Positions 1 to 8,284 of a stretch of 42,126 nucleotides of DNA are shown in pieces (the stretch's first letter is position 1; each line of letters starts with the position of its first letter). This DNA comes from Bacteroidales bacterium (GTDB lineage: Bacteria; Bacteroidota; Bacteroidia; Bacteroidales; UBA7960), in NCBI GenBank assembly GCA_007134525.1, contig SLKR01000021.1, forward strand, positions 1-42,126. Direction: 5' to 3'. The position numbers were made by a program, and so were the translations under genes. The notes beneath the pieces were generated by a model. The model was not told the DNA's origin. It did no database searches and saw only the letters and a list, made by a program, of their open reading frames with translations.

Positions 1-359
1 TAACCGAGGTTGGGAGTTATCTTGATATAAGCGAGAACAAAATATACGGGGTTGCCACCTTTTATGACAATTTCCGTTTTTCGCCGCTGGGGAAATTCCA
101 TTTCAGGCTGTGTCACGGTACTGCCTGCCATGTGGCAGGTGCATCCACGATTTTGAAAGAGCTTGAAAAACTTCTGAAGATAAATGAGGGCCAAACCGGC
201 GAGGATGGTTACTTCAGCCTCGAGGTTGTGAGCTGCATGGGAGCCTGCGGGCTGGCACCCATGATTCAGGTTAATGACAAATTCTATACAAATCTTACCC
301 TGGATTCATTAAAGGAGATAGTTGTTTCCATAAGGAAAATAGATAAAACCAGTTTATGA
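1..359 (+). CDS. hydC: NuoE/HydC-like [2Fe-2S] subunit of [FeFe] hydrogenase (5' truncated by window)
   Basis: The reading frame is open from base 3 and the 5' end lies outside the window, so only about the last 118 residues are seen. The fragment has the thioredoxin-like [2Fe-2S] fold pattern of NuoE, HndA and HydC: a Cys pair in LCHGTACHVAG (fragment residues 37 and 42) and a second pair in SCMGACG (78 and 82), giving all four cluster ligands. In trimeric hydrogenases this small subunit carries electrons next to the flavoprotein. The stop codon overlaps the start of the NuoF-like gene in an ATGA junction (356-359), so the two are translationally coupled. The first in-frame ATG at 132 lies inside the conserved domain and is not the real start. 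Confidence 0.9.
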   Translation, partial: TEVGSYLDISENKIYGVATFYDNFRFSPLGKFHFRLCHGTACHVAGASTILKELEKLLKINEGQTGEDGYFSLEVVSCMGACGLAPMIQVNDKFYTNLTLDSLKEIVVSIRKIDKTSL

Positions 360-2332
360 TACCGGAAAAAGGTTCAGAAAGAAAGGAGTTCCTGATAAAC
401 AAGGTATTGCTTGACAGGGAAAGGGATAACAATTCCTCTCTAAAAAAACCATTGTCTTATATTTCCGGAGAGAGGGTAAACAGGCCCCTGATATACGTGG
501 GGATGGCAACCTGCGGGCAGATAGCAGGAGCGGGTGATACTGCGGCTGCTATTAAGGAATACCTTAATGACCACAGCATTGATGCTGACCTGATAGAAGG
601 TGGGTGCAACGGGTTGTGTAGTGAAGAACCTATTGTTGATGTTCAGCTCCCCGGCAAAACAAGGCTTTCCTTTCCGCGGATCACCAGCTCCAGGGTGCAG
701 AGCCTCCTGGATGAAATACTCAACGATAACCTGCCGGAAATCGAGCCACTTGGACAGTATGATAATCCAGTTCTGAGAAAGTGGGAAGGCATCCCGATGA
801 TGGACGCCCACCCCTTTTTCCTGAATCAGGAAAGATTGCTGCTGGAACATTGTGGGTTGGTTGATCCGGTATCTGCGGAAAACTATATTGCAAGAGGTGG
901 TTATTGGGCTTTTTCGGATATCATATCAAGACTCACCCCGGCACAGGTATGTGAAGAGGTAACAAAGAGCGGCCTGAGGGGGCGGGGAGGGGGAGGTTAC
1001 CCCACCGGTACCAAGTGGTCCGCTGCACTAAGCACAGTGAGTGAACAGAAATTCCTTGTTTGTAATGCCGTTGAGAGCGATCCGGGCAGTTATATGAACC
1101 GGGCAATAATTGAGAGCAACCCCCACCGTTTGATAGAAGCCGTTTTAATTGCCTCTTATGCAATAGGTGCAACCAGGGCTTACATATTCATTAGAGAGGA
1201 GTTCGGTCTTGCCGTAGAGAGGCTGGAGAGCTCAATTGAGCAGGCACGTGATTACGGCCTTATCGGACACAACATACTCGATTCGGGTGTAAATATTAAC
1301 ATAGTTGTTAAAAGGGGGGCCAGGGCTTTTGTATGTGGCGAGGAAACCGCACTTAACAACAGTATAGAGGGTAAAAGGGCGATGCCTTCATCAAAGCCTC
1401 CCTATCCGGCTGAAAAGGGCTTATGGAACAAGCCGACAATAGTAAACAATGTTGAAACACTTTTCAATATACCACTTATACTCAGCAGGGGGGCAAAATG
1501 GTTTTCAGGTACCGGAAGTGGTAACAGCAAGGGTACCAAACTTTTTACACTTTCAGGAAACATAAAGCACTATGGCACTGCTGAAGTACCCATGGGTATA
1601 AAGTTCAGAGACGTAGTCCTGAAAGTTGCCGGAGGGTTAAAAAAGAACAGTGGCGGACCGGAATCTGAAGGAACAGTCGACTTTAAAGCGGTTGTGCTTG
1701 GGATAAACAGCGGCAGTTATATTACTGCCGACCACCTTGATACCCGGGTTAGCTTCGGGGAGCTTGAGAAGATCGGAGCTGCCCTGGGAAGCGGTGCATT
1801 CGTGGTTCTTGACCGCGATGTATGTATGGTTGATCTTGCAAAGTATTTCACCGGCTTCTTTAAACGTGAGAGCTGCGGTAAATGCATCCCATGCAGGGAA
1901 GGTACTGCCCGGATGCTGGAGATAATGGAAAATGTTACCCGTCGTCCGGCTGAAAACAATTCATTCCAGACCCTTGAGCGCTTCAAGGGGGTAATGCAGC
2001 TGAGGAACCTTTCAGGGGTTATAAGTGAGACCTCACTCTGTTCGCTTGGAAAGTCATCACCCAATGCAATACTGAATACCCTGAAGTATTTCAAGGATGA
2101 AATCGATGCCCACATATTTGAAAGAAGGTGCGATGCCGGTATTTGTACTGACCTCAGGGTTTACTCCATAGATGTGGATGCCTGCACAGGATGTACTGCA
2201 TGCTTTAAAAAGTGCCCCGTAGATGCGATAATAGGCTCTCCAAGGTATCCGCACTTCATTGTTCAGGAAAAATGTATAGCATGCGGCAGTTGTTACGATG
2301 CCTGCAAGTTCAATGCAGTTATCATTAAATAG
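356..2332 (+). CDS. hydB: NuoF/HydB-like NAD(P)H:ferredoxin flavoprotein subunit of [FeFe] hydrogenase
   Basis: This 658-residue protein has the HydB/HndC layout. An N-terminal thioredoxin-like [2Fe-2S] domain spans about residues 45-120 with C53, C84 and C88. The NuoF core follows, with the FMN/NADH glycine-rich loop GLRGRGGGGYPTG near 207-219 and the acidic FVCGEETAL segment near 325-333. An SLBB segment and a [4Fe-4S] site (C507, C510, C513 and C562) come next. Two ferredoxin-type [4Fe-4S] motifs close the protein (CTGCTACFKKC at 610-620 and CIACGSCYDAC at 640-650). In the family this subunit holds FMN and exchanges electrons between NAD(P)H, ferredoxin and the H-cluster subunit. It overlaps the upstream gene by 4 bases and lies 14 bases before hydA. 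The N-terminal domain shows three rather than four cluster cysteines. Confidence 0.93.
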   Translation: MIPEKGSERKEFLINKVLLDRERDNNSSLKKPLSYISGERVNRPLIYVGMATCGQIAGAGDTAAAIKEYLNDHSIDADLIEGGCNGLCSEEPIVDVQLPGKTRLSFPRITSSRVQSLLDEILNDNLPEIEPLGQYDNPVLRKWEGIPMMDAHPFFLNQERLLLEHCGLVDPVSAENYIARGGYWAFSDIISRLTPAQVCEEVTKSGLRGRGGGGYPTGTKWSAALSTVSEQKFLVCNAVESDPGSYMNRAIIESNPHRLIEAVLIASYAIGATRAYIFIREEFGLAVERLESSIEQARDYGLIGHNILDSGVNINIVVKRGARAFVCGEETALNNSIEGKRAMPSSKPPYPAEKGLWNKPTIVNNVETLFNIPLILSRGAKWFSGTGSGNSKGTKLFTLSGNIKHYGTAEVPMGIKFRDVVLKVAGGLKKNSGGPESEGTVDFKAVVLGINSGSYITADHLDTRVSFGELEKIGAALGSGAFVVLDRDVCMVDLAKYFTGFFKRESCGKCIPCREGTARMLEIMENVTRRPAENNSFQTLERFKGVMQLRNLSGVISETSLCSLGKSSPNAILNTLKYFKDEIDAHIFERRCDAGICTDLRVYSIDVDACTGCTACFKKCPVDAIIGSPRYPHFIVQEKCIACGSCYDACKFNAVIIK

Positions 2333-2346
2333 ATTATTGCGGTAAT

Positions 2347-4074
2347 ATGGATTTTAAGATAGAGGTAAATAACAGGATGATAGAGGCCGGCGAAGGAGAA
2401 ATGCTCCTTGGCGTATTGCAAAGAAATGGTTTCAGGATACCCACTCTATGCCATATGAACCGTTTTTCGCCAACCGGTGCATGCCGTCTCTGCGTTGTAG
2501 AGGTTGAGGGTAAGAGTGACCTTATCACATCTTGTTCCTGCCCCGTTAAAGAGGGCATGAGGGTAAAAACAAACTCCCGAAGGGTTATACATGCGCGTAA
2601 GTCGCTTGTAGAGCTGCTTCTTTCAAACCATCCCGACGACTGTCTCTATTGCCAGAGAAATGGTGACTGTGAACTGCAGTGGCTTGCAGGTGAATTGAAC
2701 GTAAGGGAGCGACGCTATTTTGGTGAAAAGAACAAGTTCTTTCCGGACTATTCAAGCTCAAGCGTAGCGCGAGACCCGGCAAAATGTGTTCTGTGCTCCC
2801 GTTGTGTGCGGATCTGTGAGGAAGTGCAGCTTGTTACAGCCATTGATTTCATTTCAAGAGGCAATAAAACCAAGGTAAACAGTGCTTTTGGTCAGGGACT
2901 TAACGTTTCCAGCTGTATACATTGCGGACAATGCATTCAGGTATGCCCGACAGCTGCCCTTCTTGATATATCGCACCTTGAAAAGGTTCAGGCCGCACTG
3001 GCATCGGACAAAAAAAGAGTATTGTTCTTTATAAGTCCTTCAGTAATCGCATCGGTTGCCGAGAGGCTTGATATGCGGCCAAAGGATAATATTTTAAACC
3101 AGTTGGTATCTGCACTCAAGAGATGTGGTGCAGACAAGGTGTTTGACCTTGGGTTTGCCAATGATATAAATATCATGGAAGATGCCGGCAGGCTGGTGCA
3201 AATTCTAAAAGGAGGCATTAAAGGTGAATTTCCGCTGATCTCTTCCTGTTGTCCTTCATGGGTAAGGTATGCACAGGAGTTCAGGCCCCGTACACTTAAT
3301 CTGCTTTCACTGTCGAAATCACCCCAGCAGGTTATGGGTACAGTGCTGAAGACCACGTATGCAGAACAAACCGGAACTGATACCGAGGATATATATACAG
3401 TTGCTGTAATGCCTTGTGTGGCAAAAAAATATGAAGCATCACTTGAGAAGAATACCCATAAGGGAATTTCGGAAGTAGACTCAGTGCTTACTGTAAGGGA
3501 GCTGCTCAGGATGCTGCGCAGTTACGGACTTAATCTGTCGCAGATGGATGAAGAGGAAATTGACACGCCATATGATGTTTCATCCTCTGCCGCGTGGAAG
3601 CTGGGTTACTCCGGAGGAAAGGCCGAGGCTGTAGCTAGGGAGGTATTTAATATGACCACTACTGGCAAAAAGGAAGGCTTCAGGTTCAATCTCCCCAAGA
3701 ACCAGTCGGTAAGGAGGGAGACTAAACTAAGTATAGGTAAATCCCAGATTGGTTTTGCCTGGGTGAGCAGTATCGCTGAGGCTGAAAAATACCTCCAGGA
3801 GCTCGAGGAAGAAGGGCGTGATGATATTCACTACATTGAGATAATGGCATGCCTTGGTGGTTGTGCCGGGGGAGGAGGTCAGCCTATCAGCCGGGGTTTT
3901 GAAAATGCCAGGGCCAGGAAGCGGTTTTGTGTTGAAATGGAGAAGCTGAGCCCGGTCAAATTACCCTCAGAAAATCCTGTCCTTAAACCGGTGATGGGTG
4001 ATTCGGGATTTGACCCTGGTAACAGTGAGGCCAGAGAATGGCTGATCAACAGGTTTATTAAAAAGCAAGGATAA
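2347..4074 (+). CDS. hydA: [FeFe] hydrogenase catalytic subunit, divergent active-site loop
   Basis: This 575-residue protein has the domain order of clostridial CpI-type enzymes. An N-terminal [2Fe-2S] domain has C35, C46, C49 and C63. A His/Cys [4Fe-4S] site has H95, C99, C102 and C108. Two ferredoxin [4Fe-4S] motifs lie at 147-157 and 190-200. The H domain has SSCCPSW (C302 as ligand, C301 as the usual proton-transfer Cys), VMPCVAKK (C357) and MACLGGCAGGGGQP (C502, C506). All four H-cluster ligands are present. The third active-site loop, normally FGxxGGVMEAALR, reads LGYSGGKAEAVAR (419-431), so the Met that contacts the cluster (CpI Met497 by manual alignment) becomes Ala. The C-terminal tail also lacks the usual HxLLHT-like end. 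It is cotranscribed with hydB and its stop shares one base with the next start (TAATG). Catalysis of H2 turnover is likely but may be altered. Confidence 0.9.
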   Translation: MDFKIEVNNRMIEAGEGEMLLGVLQRNGFRIPTLCHMNRFSPTGACRLCVVEVEGKSDLITSCSCPVKEGMRVKTNSRRVIHARKSLVELLLSNHPDDCLYCQRNGDCELQWLAGELNVRERRYFGEKNKFFPDYSSSSVARDPAKCVLCSRCVRICEEVQLVTAIDFISRGNKTKVNSAFGQGLNVSSCIHCGQCIQVCPTAALLDISHLEKVQAALASDKKRVLFFISPSVIASVAERLDMRPKDNILNQLVSALKRCGADKVFDLGFANDINIMEDAGRLVQILKGGIKGEFPLISSCCPSWVRYAQEFRPRTLNLLSLSKSPQQVMGTVLKTTYAEQTGTDTEDIYTVAVMPCVAKKYEASLEKNTHKGISEVDSVLTVRELLRMLRSYGLNLSQMDEEEIDTPYDVSSSAAWKLGYSGGKAEAVAREVFNMTTTGKKEGFRFNLPKNQSVRRETKLSIGKSQIGFAWVSSIAEAEKYLQELEEEGRDDIHYIEIMACLGGCAGGGGQPISRGFENARARKRFCVEMEKLSPVKLPSENPVLKPVMGDSGFDPGNSEAREWLINRFIKKQG

Positions 4075-6110
4075 TGTCCGCAGGCGAAAGAGAAATAATA
4101 TACACGGTAAAAGACAGGTGCAGGGTTTGCTATACCTGTGTAAGGGAGTGCCCTGCAAAGGCCATCAAGATAATGAACGGCCAGGCAGAGATAATGACTG
4201 AGAGGTGTATTGCATGCGGCAACTGCATAAGGGTATGCAGCCGTGACGCAAAAATGTTCGTTTTCTCGATAGACAGGGTGAAAGATCTTCTTAACAGCCG
4301 CTACAAGGTTGCCGCCATTGTTGCACCGAGTATTTCGGGAGAGTTTACCGATATTAAGGATTTCAGGCATTTTGTCGGGATGATAAAGGCTCTTGGCTTT
4401 GACTATGTCAATGAAGTTGCATTCGGAGCGGAACTGGTTGCCAGCAAATACAAGGAGATGCTTGAATCCAGGCCAAGCCGGCCTCTGATTTCGACTTCGT
4501 GTCCGGCAATTGTAAGTTATGTAGAAAAGCATCACCCCCAGATAATAGATTCGCTTATGCCGGTGGTATCACCAATGATAGCTACTGCCAAGGTAATAAG
4601 GGAGAGGTATGGTGCCGACACCCGAATAGTTTTCATAGGCCCCTGTATAGCTAAAAAACATGAAGCTTCAAAGGAACAGTTTGACGGCCTGATTGATGAG
4701 GTAATCTCTTTTGTGGAGCTGCGGAGAATGTTTGAAGAAAAGAAGATAAGTGAAGACAGGGTAGAACCACAGGAGTTCGACCCTCCTGTAGCAGGTAAAG
4801 GAGCTATTTTCCCGATCAGTGGTGGTATGCTTCAGACAGTTGATCTTGAGGAGGACTTTGTTAAAGGTGAAATCATTGTGGCTGAAGGCCGGCGGGATAT
4901 AATCGAGGTATTGAGGGAGTTCGAAGAGGGTTATCTTGAGGCTAAAATGTTTGATCTGCTTTGTTGCAATGGATGCATCAATGGCCCGGGAATGAGCAAT
5001 AACAAGCAATTCTTCTTTAAAAGGAAGAATATATCTGATTTTGCTAAAAGGAGATACGACCTGATCGACATGGAGCAGTGGCAAAAGGATCTCGACCAAT
5101 TTCTGAAGCTTGATCTTAGCCGTGAGTTTATGGCTGATGACCAGCGGTTTCCAGGCACTTCGAGAACTGATGAGGTTCGTGAGGTGCTCAGGAAGTTTGG
5201 CAAAAAGGAGCCTGAAGACGAGCTTAACTGCGGTGCATGCGGTTATGATACCTGTTACGAACACGCCGTTGCCATAATACAGGGAATAGCTGAATCAGAA
5301 ATGTGCCTGCCCTATACTATTGAGAAGCTGCATGAATATATAGAGGAACTCGATGTTTCGAATAAAAAGCTGGAATCTACCCAGGCCGCACTGAAGCAGA
5401 GCGAGAAACTCGCTTCGATGGGTCAGCTTGCTGCAGGTATTGCGCATGAGGTCAATAACCCACTCGGGGTGGTGATTATGTACAGCCACATACTGCTGGA
5501 TGATATGGATCCCTCATCTCCGTTTTACCGCGATCTGAAGTTGATAGTTCAACAGGCAGACCGTTGCAAGAAGATTGTTGGCGGACTGCTTAATTTCGCA
5601 AGGAAGAGCAAGGTGAAGATCGACGAAGTCAATGTAAAGAGACTGATAAACAACGGTCTTAAAACTTTATTGATTCCAAGGAGTGTTGATCTTGAAGTGA
5701 GGATAAATAACCAGAACCCCCTGATTGAGTGCGACCATGACCAGATAGTTCAGGTATTCTCCAATCTATTCAAGAATGCGATTGACGCAATGCCCGGAGG
5801 TGGTAAGCTTTCTATTCTAGTTGATGATGACAGCCATGGGGATATGGTAAATTTCAGGGTAAGGGATACCGGAACAGGAATATCAAAGGATATCATGGAG
5901 AAAATGTTCGAGCCCTTTTTTACCACCAAGGAAACAGGGCAGGGTACAGGTCTTGGTTTGCCCATAATTTACGGAATAATCAAGATGCACCGAGGGACCA
6001 TAAAGGTTGACTCTAATGATGATCCGGCCAAAGGACCCACGGGTACGACATTCTATGTGTCTTTGCCCCGCAGGTCGGTAGATGAGAAAAATAACAACAA
6101 AACATCCTGA
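4074..6110 (+). CDS. H-cluster-domain sensory histidine kinase (ferredoxin + hydrogenase-like domain + HisKA/HATPase)
   Basis: This 678-residue fusion begins with a two-cluster ferredoxin domain (Cys at 16-26 and 45-55). A hydrogenase large-subunit-like domain follows (about 75-345). A four-Cys iron-sulfur motif of the PF04060 type comes next (C386, C389, C394, C411), then a coiled-coil linker and a histidine kinase with H458 in AAGIAHEVNNPL, N564, DTGTGI, FEPFFTTK and GTGLGL. H-cluster ligand cysteines are kept (C143 in STSCPA, C191 in GPC, C297 and C301 in CCNGC). The proton-transfer Cys is Ser142, and the GGVMEA loop reads GGMLQTV. This resembles the kinase-linked putative sensory [FeFe] proteins (group C type). 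I infer a cytoplasmic H2 or redox sensor; no membrane segment or PAS domain is seen. It is coupled to hydA by a one-base overlap and followed by two receiver proteins. Confidence 0.88.
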   Translation: MSAGEREIIYTVKDRCRVCYTCVRECPAKAIKIMNGQAEIMTERCIACGNCIRVCSRDAKMFVFSIDRVKDLLNSRYKVAAIVAPSISGEFTDIKDFRHFVGMIKALGFDYVNEVAFGAELVASKYKEMLESRPSRPLISTSCPAIVSYVEKHHPQIIDSLMPVVSPMIATAKVIRERYGADTRIVFIGPCIAKKHEASKEQFDGLIDEVISFVELRRMFEEKKISEDRVEPQEFDPPVAGKGAIFPISGGMLQTVDLEEDFVKGEIIVAEGRRDIIEVLREFEEGYLEAKMFDLLCCNGCINGPGMSNNKQFFFKRKNISDFAKRRYDLIDMEQWQKDLDQFLKLDLSREFMADDQRFPGTSRTDEVREVLRKFGKKEPEDELNCGACGYDTCYEHAVAIIQGIAESEMCLPYTIEKLHEYIEELDVSNKKLESTQAALKQSEKLASMGQLAAGIAHEVNNPLGVVIMYSHILLDDMDPSSPFYRDLKLIVQQADRCKKIVGGLLNFARKSKVKIDEVNVKRLINNGLKTLLIPRSVDLEVRINNQNPLIECDHDQIVQVFSNLFKNAIDAMPGGGKLSILVDDDSHGDMVNFRVRDTGTGISKDIMEKMFEPFFTTKETGQGTGLGLPIIYGIIKMHRGTIKVDSNDDPAKGPTGTTFYVSLPRRSVDEKNNNKTS

Positions 6111-6112
6111 TT

Positions 6113-6511
6113 ATGTTAAAAAAGGAAAAAAAGATCATTCTTATTGTTGATGATGATGCAGACTTTCTTTTCCAGCTCAAGGTAGGAGTCAGGGATATGG
6201 GGTTTGAAACTGTAACAGCTGGTACCCAAAAGGAGGCCGAAGATATTATAGACCGCATAAAGCCTGATCTTGCAATTCTTGATCTTATGATGGAGAAGCA
6301 GGATACCGGATTCATACTATGCCACAAGATCAAGGACAGATATCCGGGTGTGCCCATTATCATTGTTTCTGCGGTTACTTCCGAAACCGGTATGCTTTTC
6401 GATGTCAATACCGAGGAAGACCGCGACTGGATCAAGGCGGAGTTGTTTCTTGACAAAGGGATAAGAATGGACCAGCTGCACAAGGAAATAAATAAACTAC
6501 TGAAGATATAA
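6113..6511 (+). CDS. Stand-alone response regulator receiver (CheY-like)
   Basis: This 132-residue protein is a single receiver domain: the acidic pocket DDD near residues 13-15, the predicted phospho-acceptor D57 in LAILDLMM, a Ser/Thr switch region (IIVSAVTS) and K115 in FLDKG. It has no DNA-binding or enzymatic output domain. It starts 2 bases after the histidine kinase stop and its own stop meets the start of the next gene (TAATG), so the phosphorelay genes are likely co-translated. It probably receives phosphate from the upstream kinase and either passes it on or acts by protein contact; the target is unknown. Confidence 0.9.
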   Translation: MLKKEKKIILIVDDDADFLFQLKVGVRDMGFETVTAGTQKEAEDIIDRIKPDLAILDLMMEKQDTGFILCHKIKDRYPGVPIIIVSAVTSETGMLFDVNTEEDRDWIKAELFLDKGIRMDQLHKEINKLLKI

Positions 6512-7635
6512 TGGAAAAGCTTAACCTTCTGGTAGTTGACGATGAACCGGGTATCAGGAGCGGAGTAAACCGTATTCTGGAGAACTATTCCATCAGCTTC
6601 CCGTTTATGGATGAGGACTTTGGCTTTAACGTGGAGCTGGCGGAGACTGGTGAGGAGGCACTAGAGATTTTAAAGCAGAAGAAGATGGATATAGTGCTCC
6701 TGGATAATAAACTTCCCGGTATTCAGGGCATAGAAGTGCTGGAGTACATAAATGAGCATCGCATTGATGTTGTAGTGGTAATGATCACCTCCTATGCTTC
6801 CCTCGAACTAGCCGTCAAGGCTACTCGCCAGGGGGCTTATGACTTCGTGCCAAAACCATTTACTCCTAAGGAACTTCGTGCATCAATAGAGACAATTACC
6901 AAGCAATTGTTTCTCAGGCGTATGACTCAGCGCCTCAATGTCGAGGGGCGGCAGGTGAGGTTTCAATTTCTGTCGGTACTCTCCCATGAGCTAAAGTCGC
7001 CCCTGAATGCCATCGAAGGTTATCTGCGAATGCTTCAGGATAAAAAGTTCGGTGAAAGCCTGGATGAATACATGGAGATCATAGACAGGTCAATGCATCG
7101 CATCCAGGGAATGCGCAACCTTATTATGGACATGCTGGACTTTACCCGAATAGAAAGTGGCAAAAAGAAGCGTAATCCGCGGGATATCAAAATTTGCGAC
7201 ATTACCCAGCAGTGTATTGATTCATTTCAGCCACTGTCAATTCAAAAAGACGTGGATGTATATCTTAACTGCAGTGAGAAAATAATAATGAATGCCGATC
7301 CCCAGGAAATGGAAATAATACTGAACAATCTTATTTCCAATGCTATTAAATACAACAAGCAGGGAGGAAGGGTAGACGTGAATCTGAGGAAGGATAAGTC
7401 AAGAGTGATACTCAGTGTTGAGGATACAGGCATTGGAATGAAAAAAGAGGATATAGGAAGGCTCTTTGAGGATTTTGTGCGCATAAAGAGTGAACATACC
7501 AAAGATATCAGCGGCAGCGGGCTTGGCCTTTCTATTGTAAAAAAACTGCTGGAGAATTATGAAGCGGAGGTAAAAGTTGACAGTGCACCAGGTGAAGGCA
7601 GCAGTTTTACTATAGAATTTAAGAACAAGGAATAA
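6511..7635 (+). CDS. Receiver-histidine kinase hybrid
   Basis: This 374-residue protein has an N-terminal receiver domain (DDE near residues 10-12, phospho-acceptor D65 in VLLDNKLPG, K115 in VPKPF). A HisKA dimerisation helix follows with H159 in LSVLSHELKSPLNAI. A HATPase domain completes it with the N-box NNLISNAIKYN, DTGIGM and GSGLGLSIVKKL. No membrane segment, sensor domain or DNA-binding domain is present. The receiver-first order suggests the receiver controls the kinase, so a signal could pass from the H-cluster kinase to the small receiver and on to this protein. Its final target is not in the window. It lies 19 bases upstream of rex, whose product is a separate redox regulator. Confidence 0.9.
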   Translation: MEKLNLLVVDDEPGIRSGVNRILENYSISFPFMDEDFGFNVELAETGEEALEILKQKKMDIVLLDNKLPGIQGIEVLEYINEHRIDVVVVMITSYASLELAVKATRQGAYDFVPKPFTPKELRASIETITKQLFLRRMTQRLNVEGRQVRFQFLSVLSHELKSPLNAIEGYLRMLQDKKFGESLDEYMEIIDRSMHRIQGMRNLIMDMLDFTRIESGKKKRNPRDIKICDITQQCIDSFQPLSIQKDVDVYLNCSEKIIMNADPQEMEIILNNLISNAIKYNKQGGRVDVNLRKDKSRVILSVEDTGIGMKKEDIGRLFEDFVRIKSEHTKDISGSGLGLSIVKKLLENYEAEVKVDSAPGEGSSFTIEFKNKE

Positions 7636-7654
7636 ATAATACACAGAGATTCAG

Positions 7655-8284
7655 ATGATGAAAAAAGTCAATCAGGAACTACCCGGAAAAACCATAGAGC
7701 GCTTGAGCCAGTACAGGCGCATTCTCTTCAATATAATGAATGAAGGGAAGGCCAACATATACTCCCACGAGCTGGCAAGTATGATGAACCTCACCTCTGT
7801 GCAGGTCAGGCGTGATTTGATGCTTATCGGATATTCAGGCAGTCAGAGCAAAGGATACGTGGTAAAGGATCTTGTTGAGCTGATTGGTAATATCATAGAC
7901 AGCGATCATGGCCAGAAGATAATTATAGTTGGCATGGGAAACCTTGGCAGGGCTATCACAAGTTATTTTTCGGGTAAAAGAGAAAAGCTTTCAATTGTCG
8001 CTGCTTTTGACAATGACGAAAATAAAACCGACAGGATTATGTCAGGTATTCCATGCTATCATGTAAACAAATTAAATGAGGTTGTTCAAAAAGAAGGGGT
8101 CAGCATAGCCATCCTGACAGTTTCGCCTGAAGCGGCGCATACGGCAAATAAGCTGCTTCTGGAAGCAGGAGTAAAGGCGATAATGAATTACACCTCAATA
8201 CCGCTTACAGTTCCTGAAGGCGTTCATCTGGAGGAGTATGACATGGTAACATCACTTGAAAAACTGGCATATCTGGTAAAATGA
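7655..8284 (+). CDS. rex: Redox-sensing transcriptional repressor Rex
   Basis: This 209-residue protein has the Rex layout: an N-terminal winged-helix DNA-binding domain (about 1-75, with SVQVRRDLMLIGY) and a Rossmann NAD(H)-binding domain with the fingerprint GMGNLGRA (93-100) and a C-terminal swapped helix. Rex proteins bind operators when NADH/NAD+ is low and release DNA when NADH rises, typically controlling fermentation and hydrogenase genes. Two ATG codons stand in tandem (7655 and 7658) and either may be used. The stop overlaps the next start (ATGA, 8281-8284). An 18-bp palindrome upstream of hydG has the spacing of a Rex operator, which suggests local control. Confidence 0.92.
   Translation: MMKKVNQELPGKTIERLSQYRRILFNIMNEGKANIYSHELASMMNLTSVQVRRDLMLIGYSGSQSKGYVVKDLVELIGNIIDSDHGQKIIIVGMGNLGRAITSYFSGKREKLSIVAAFDNDENKTDRIMSGIPCYHVNKLNEVVQKEGVSIAILTVSPEAAHTANKLLLEAGVKAIMNYTSIPLTVPEGVHLEEYDMVTSLEKLAYLVK

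Noticed and set aside
3879-4535. 218-residue open frame on the minus strand
   Set aside because: It lies wholly opposite hydA and the H-cluster kinase, which have clear domains; its sequence has no recognisable motif and looks like a shadow frame.
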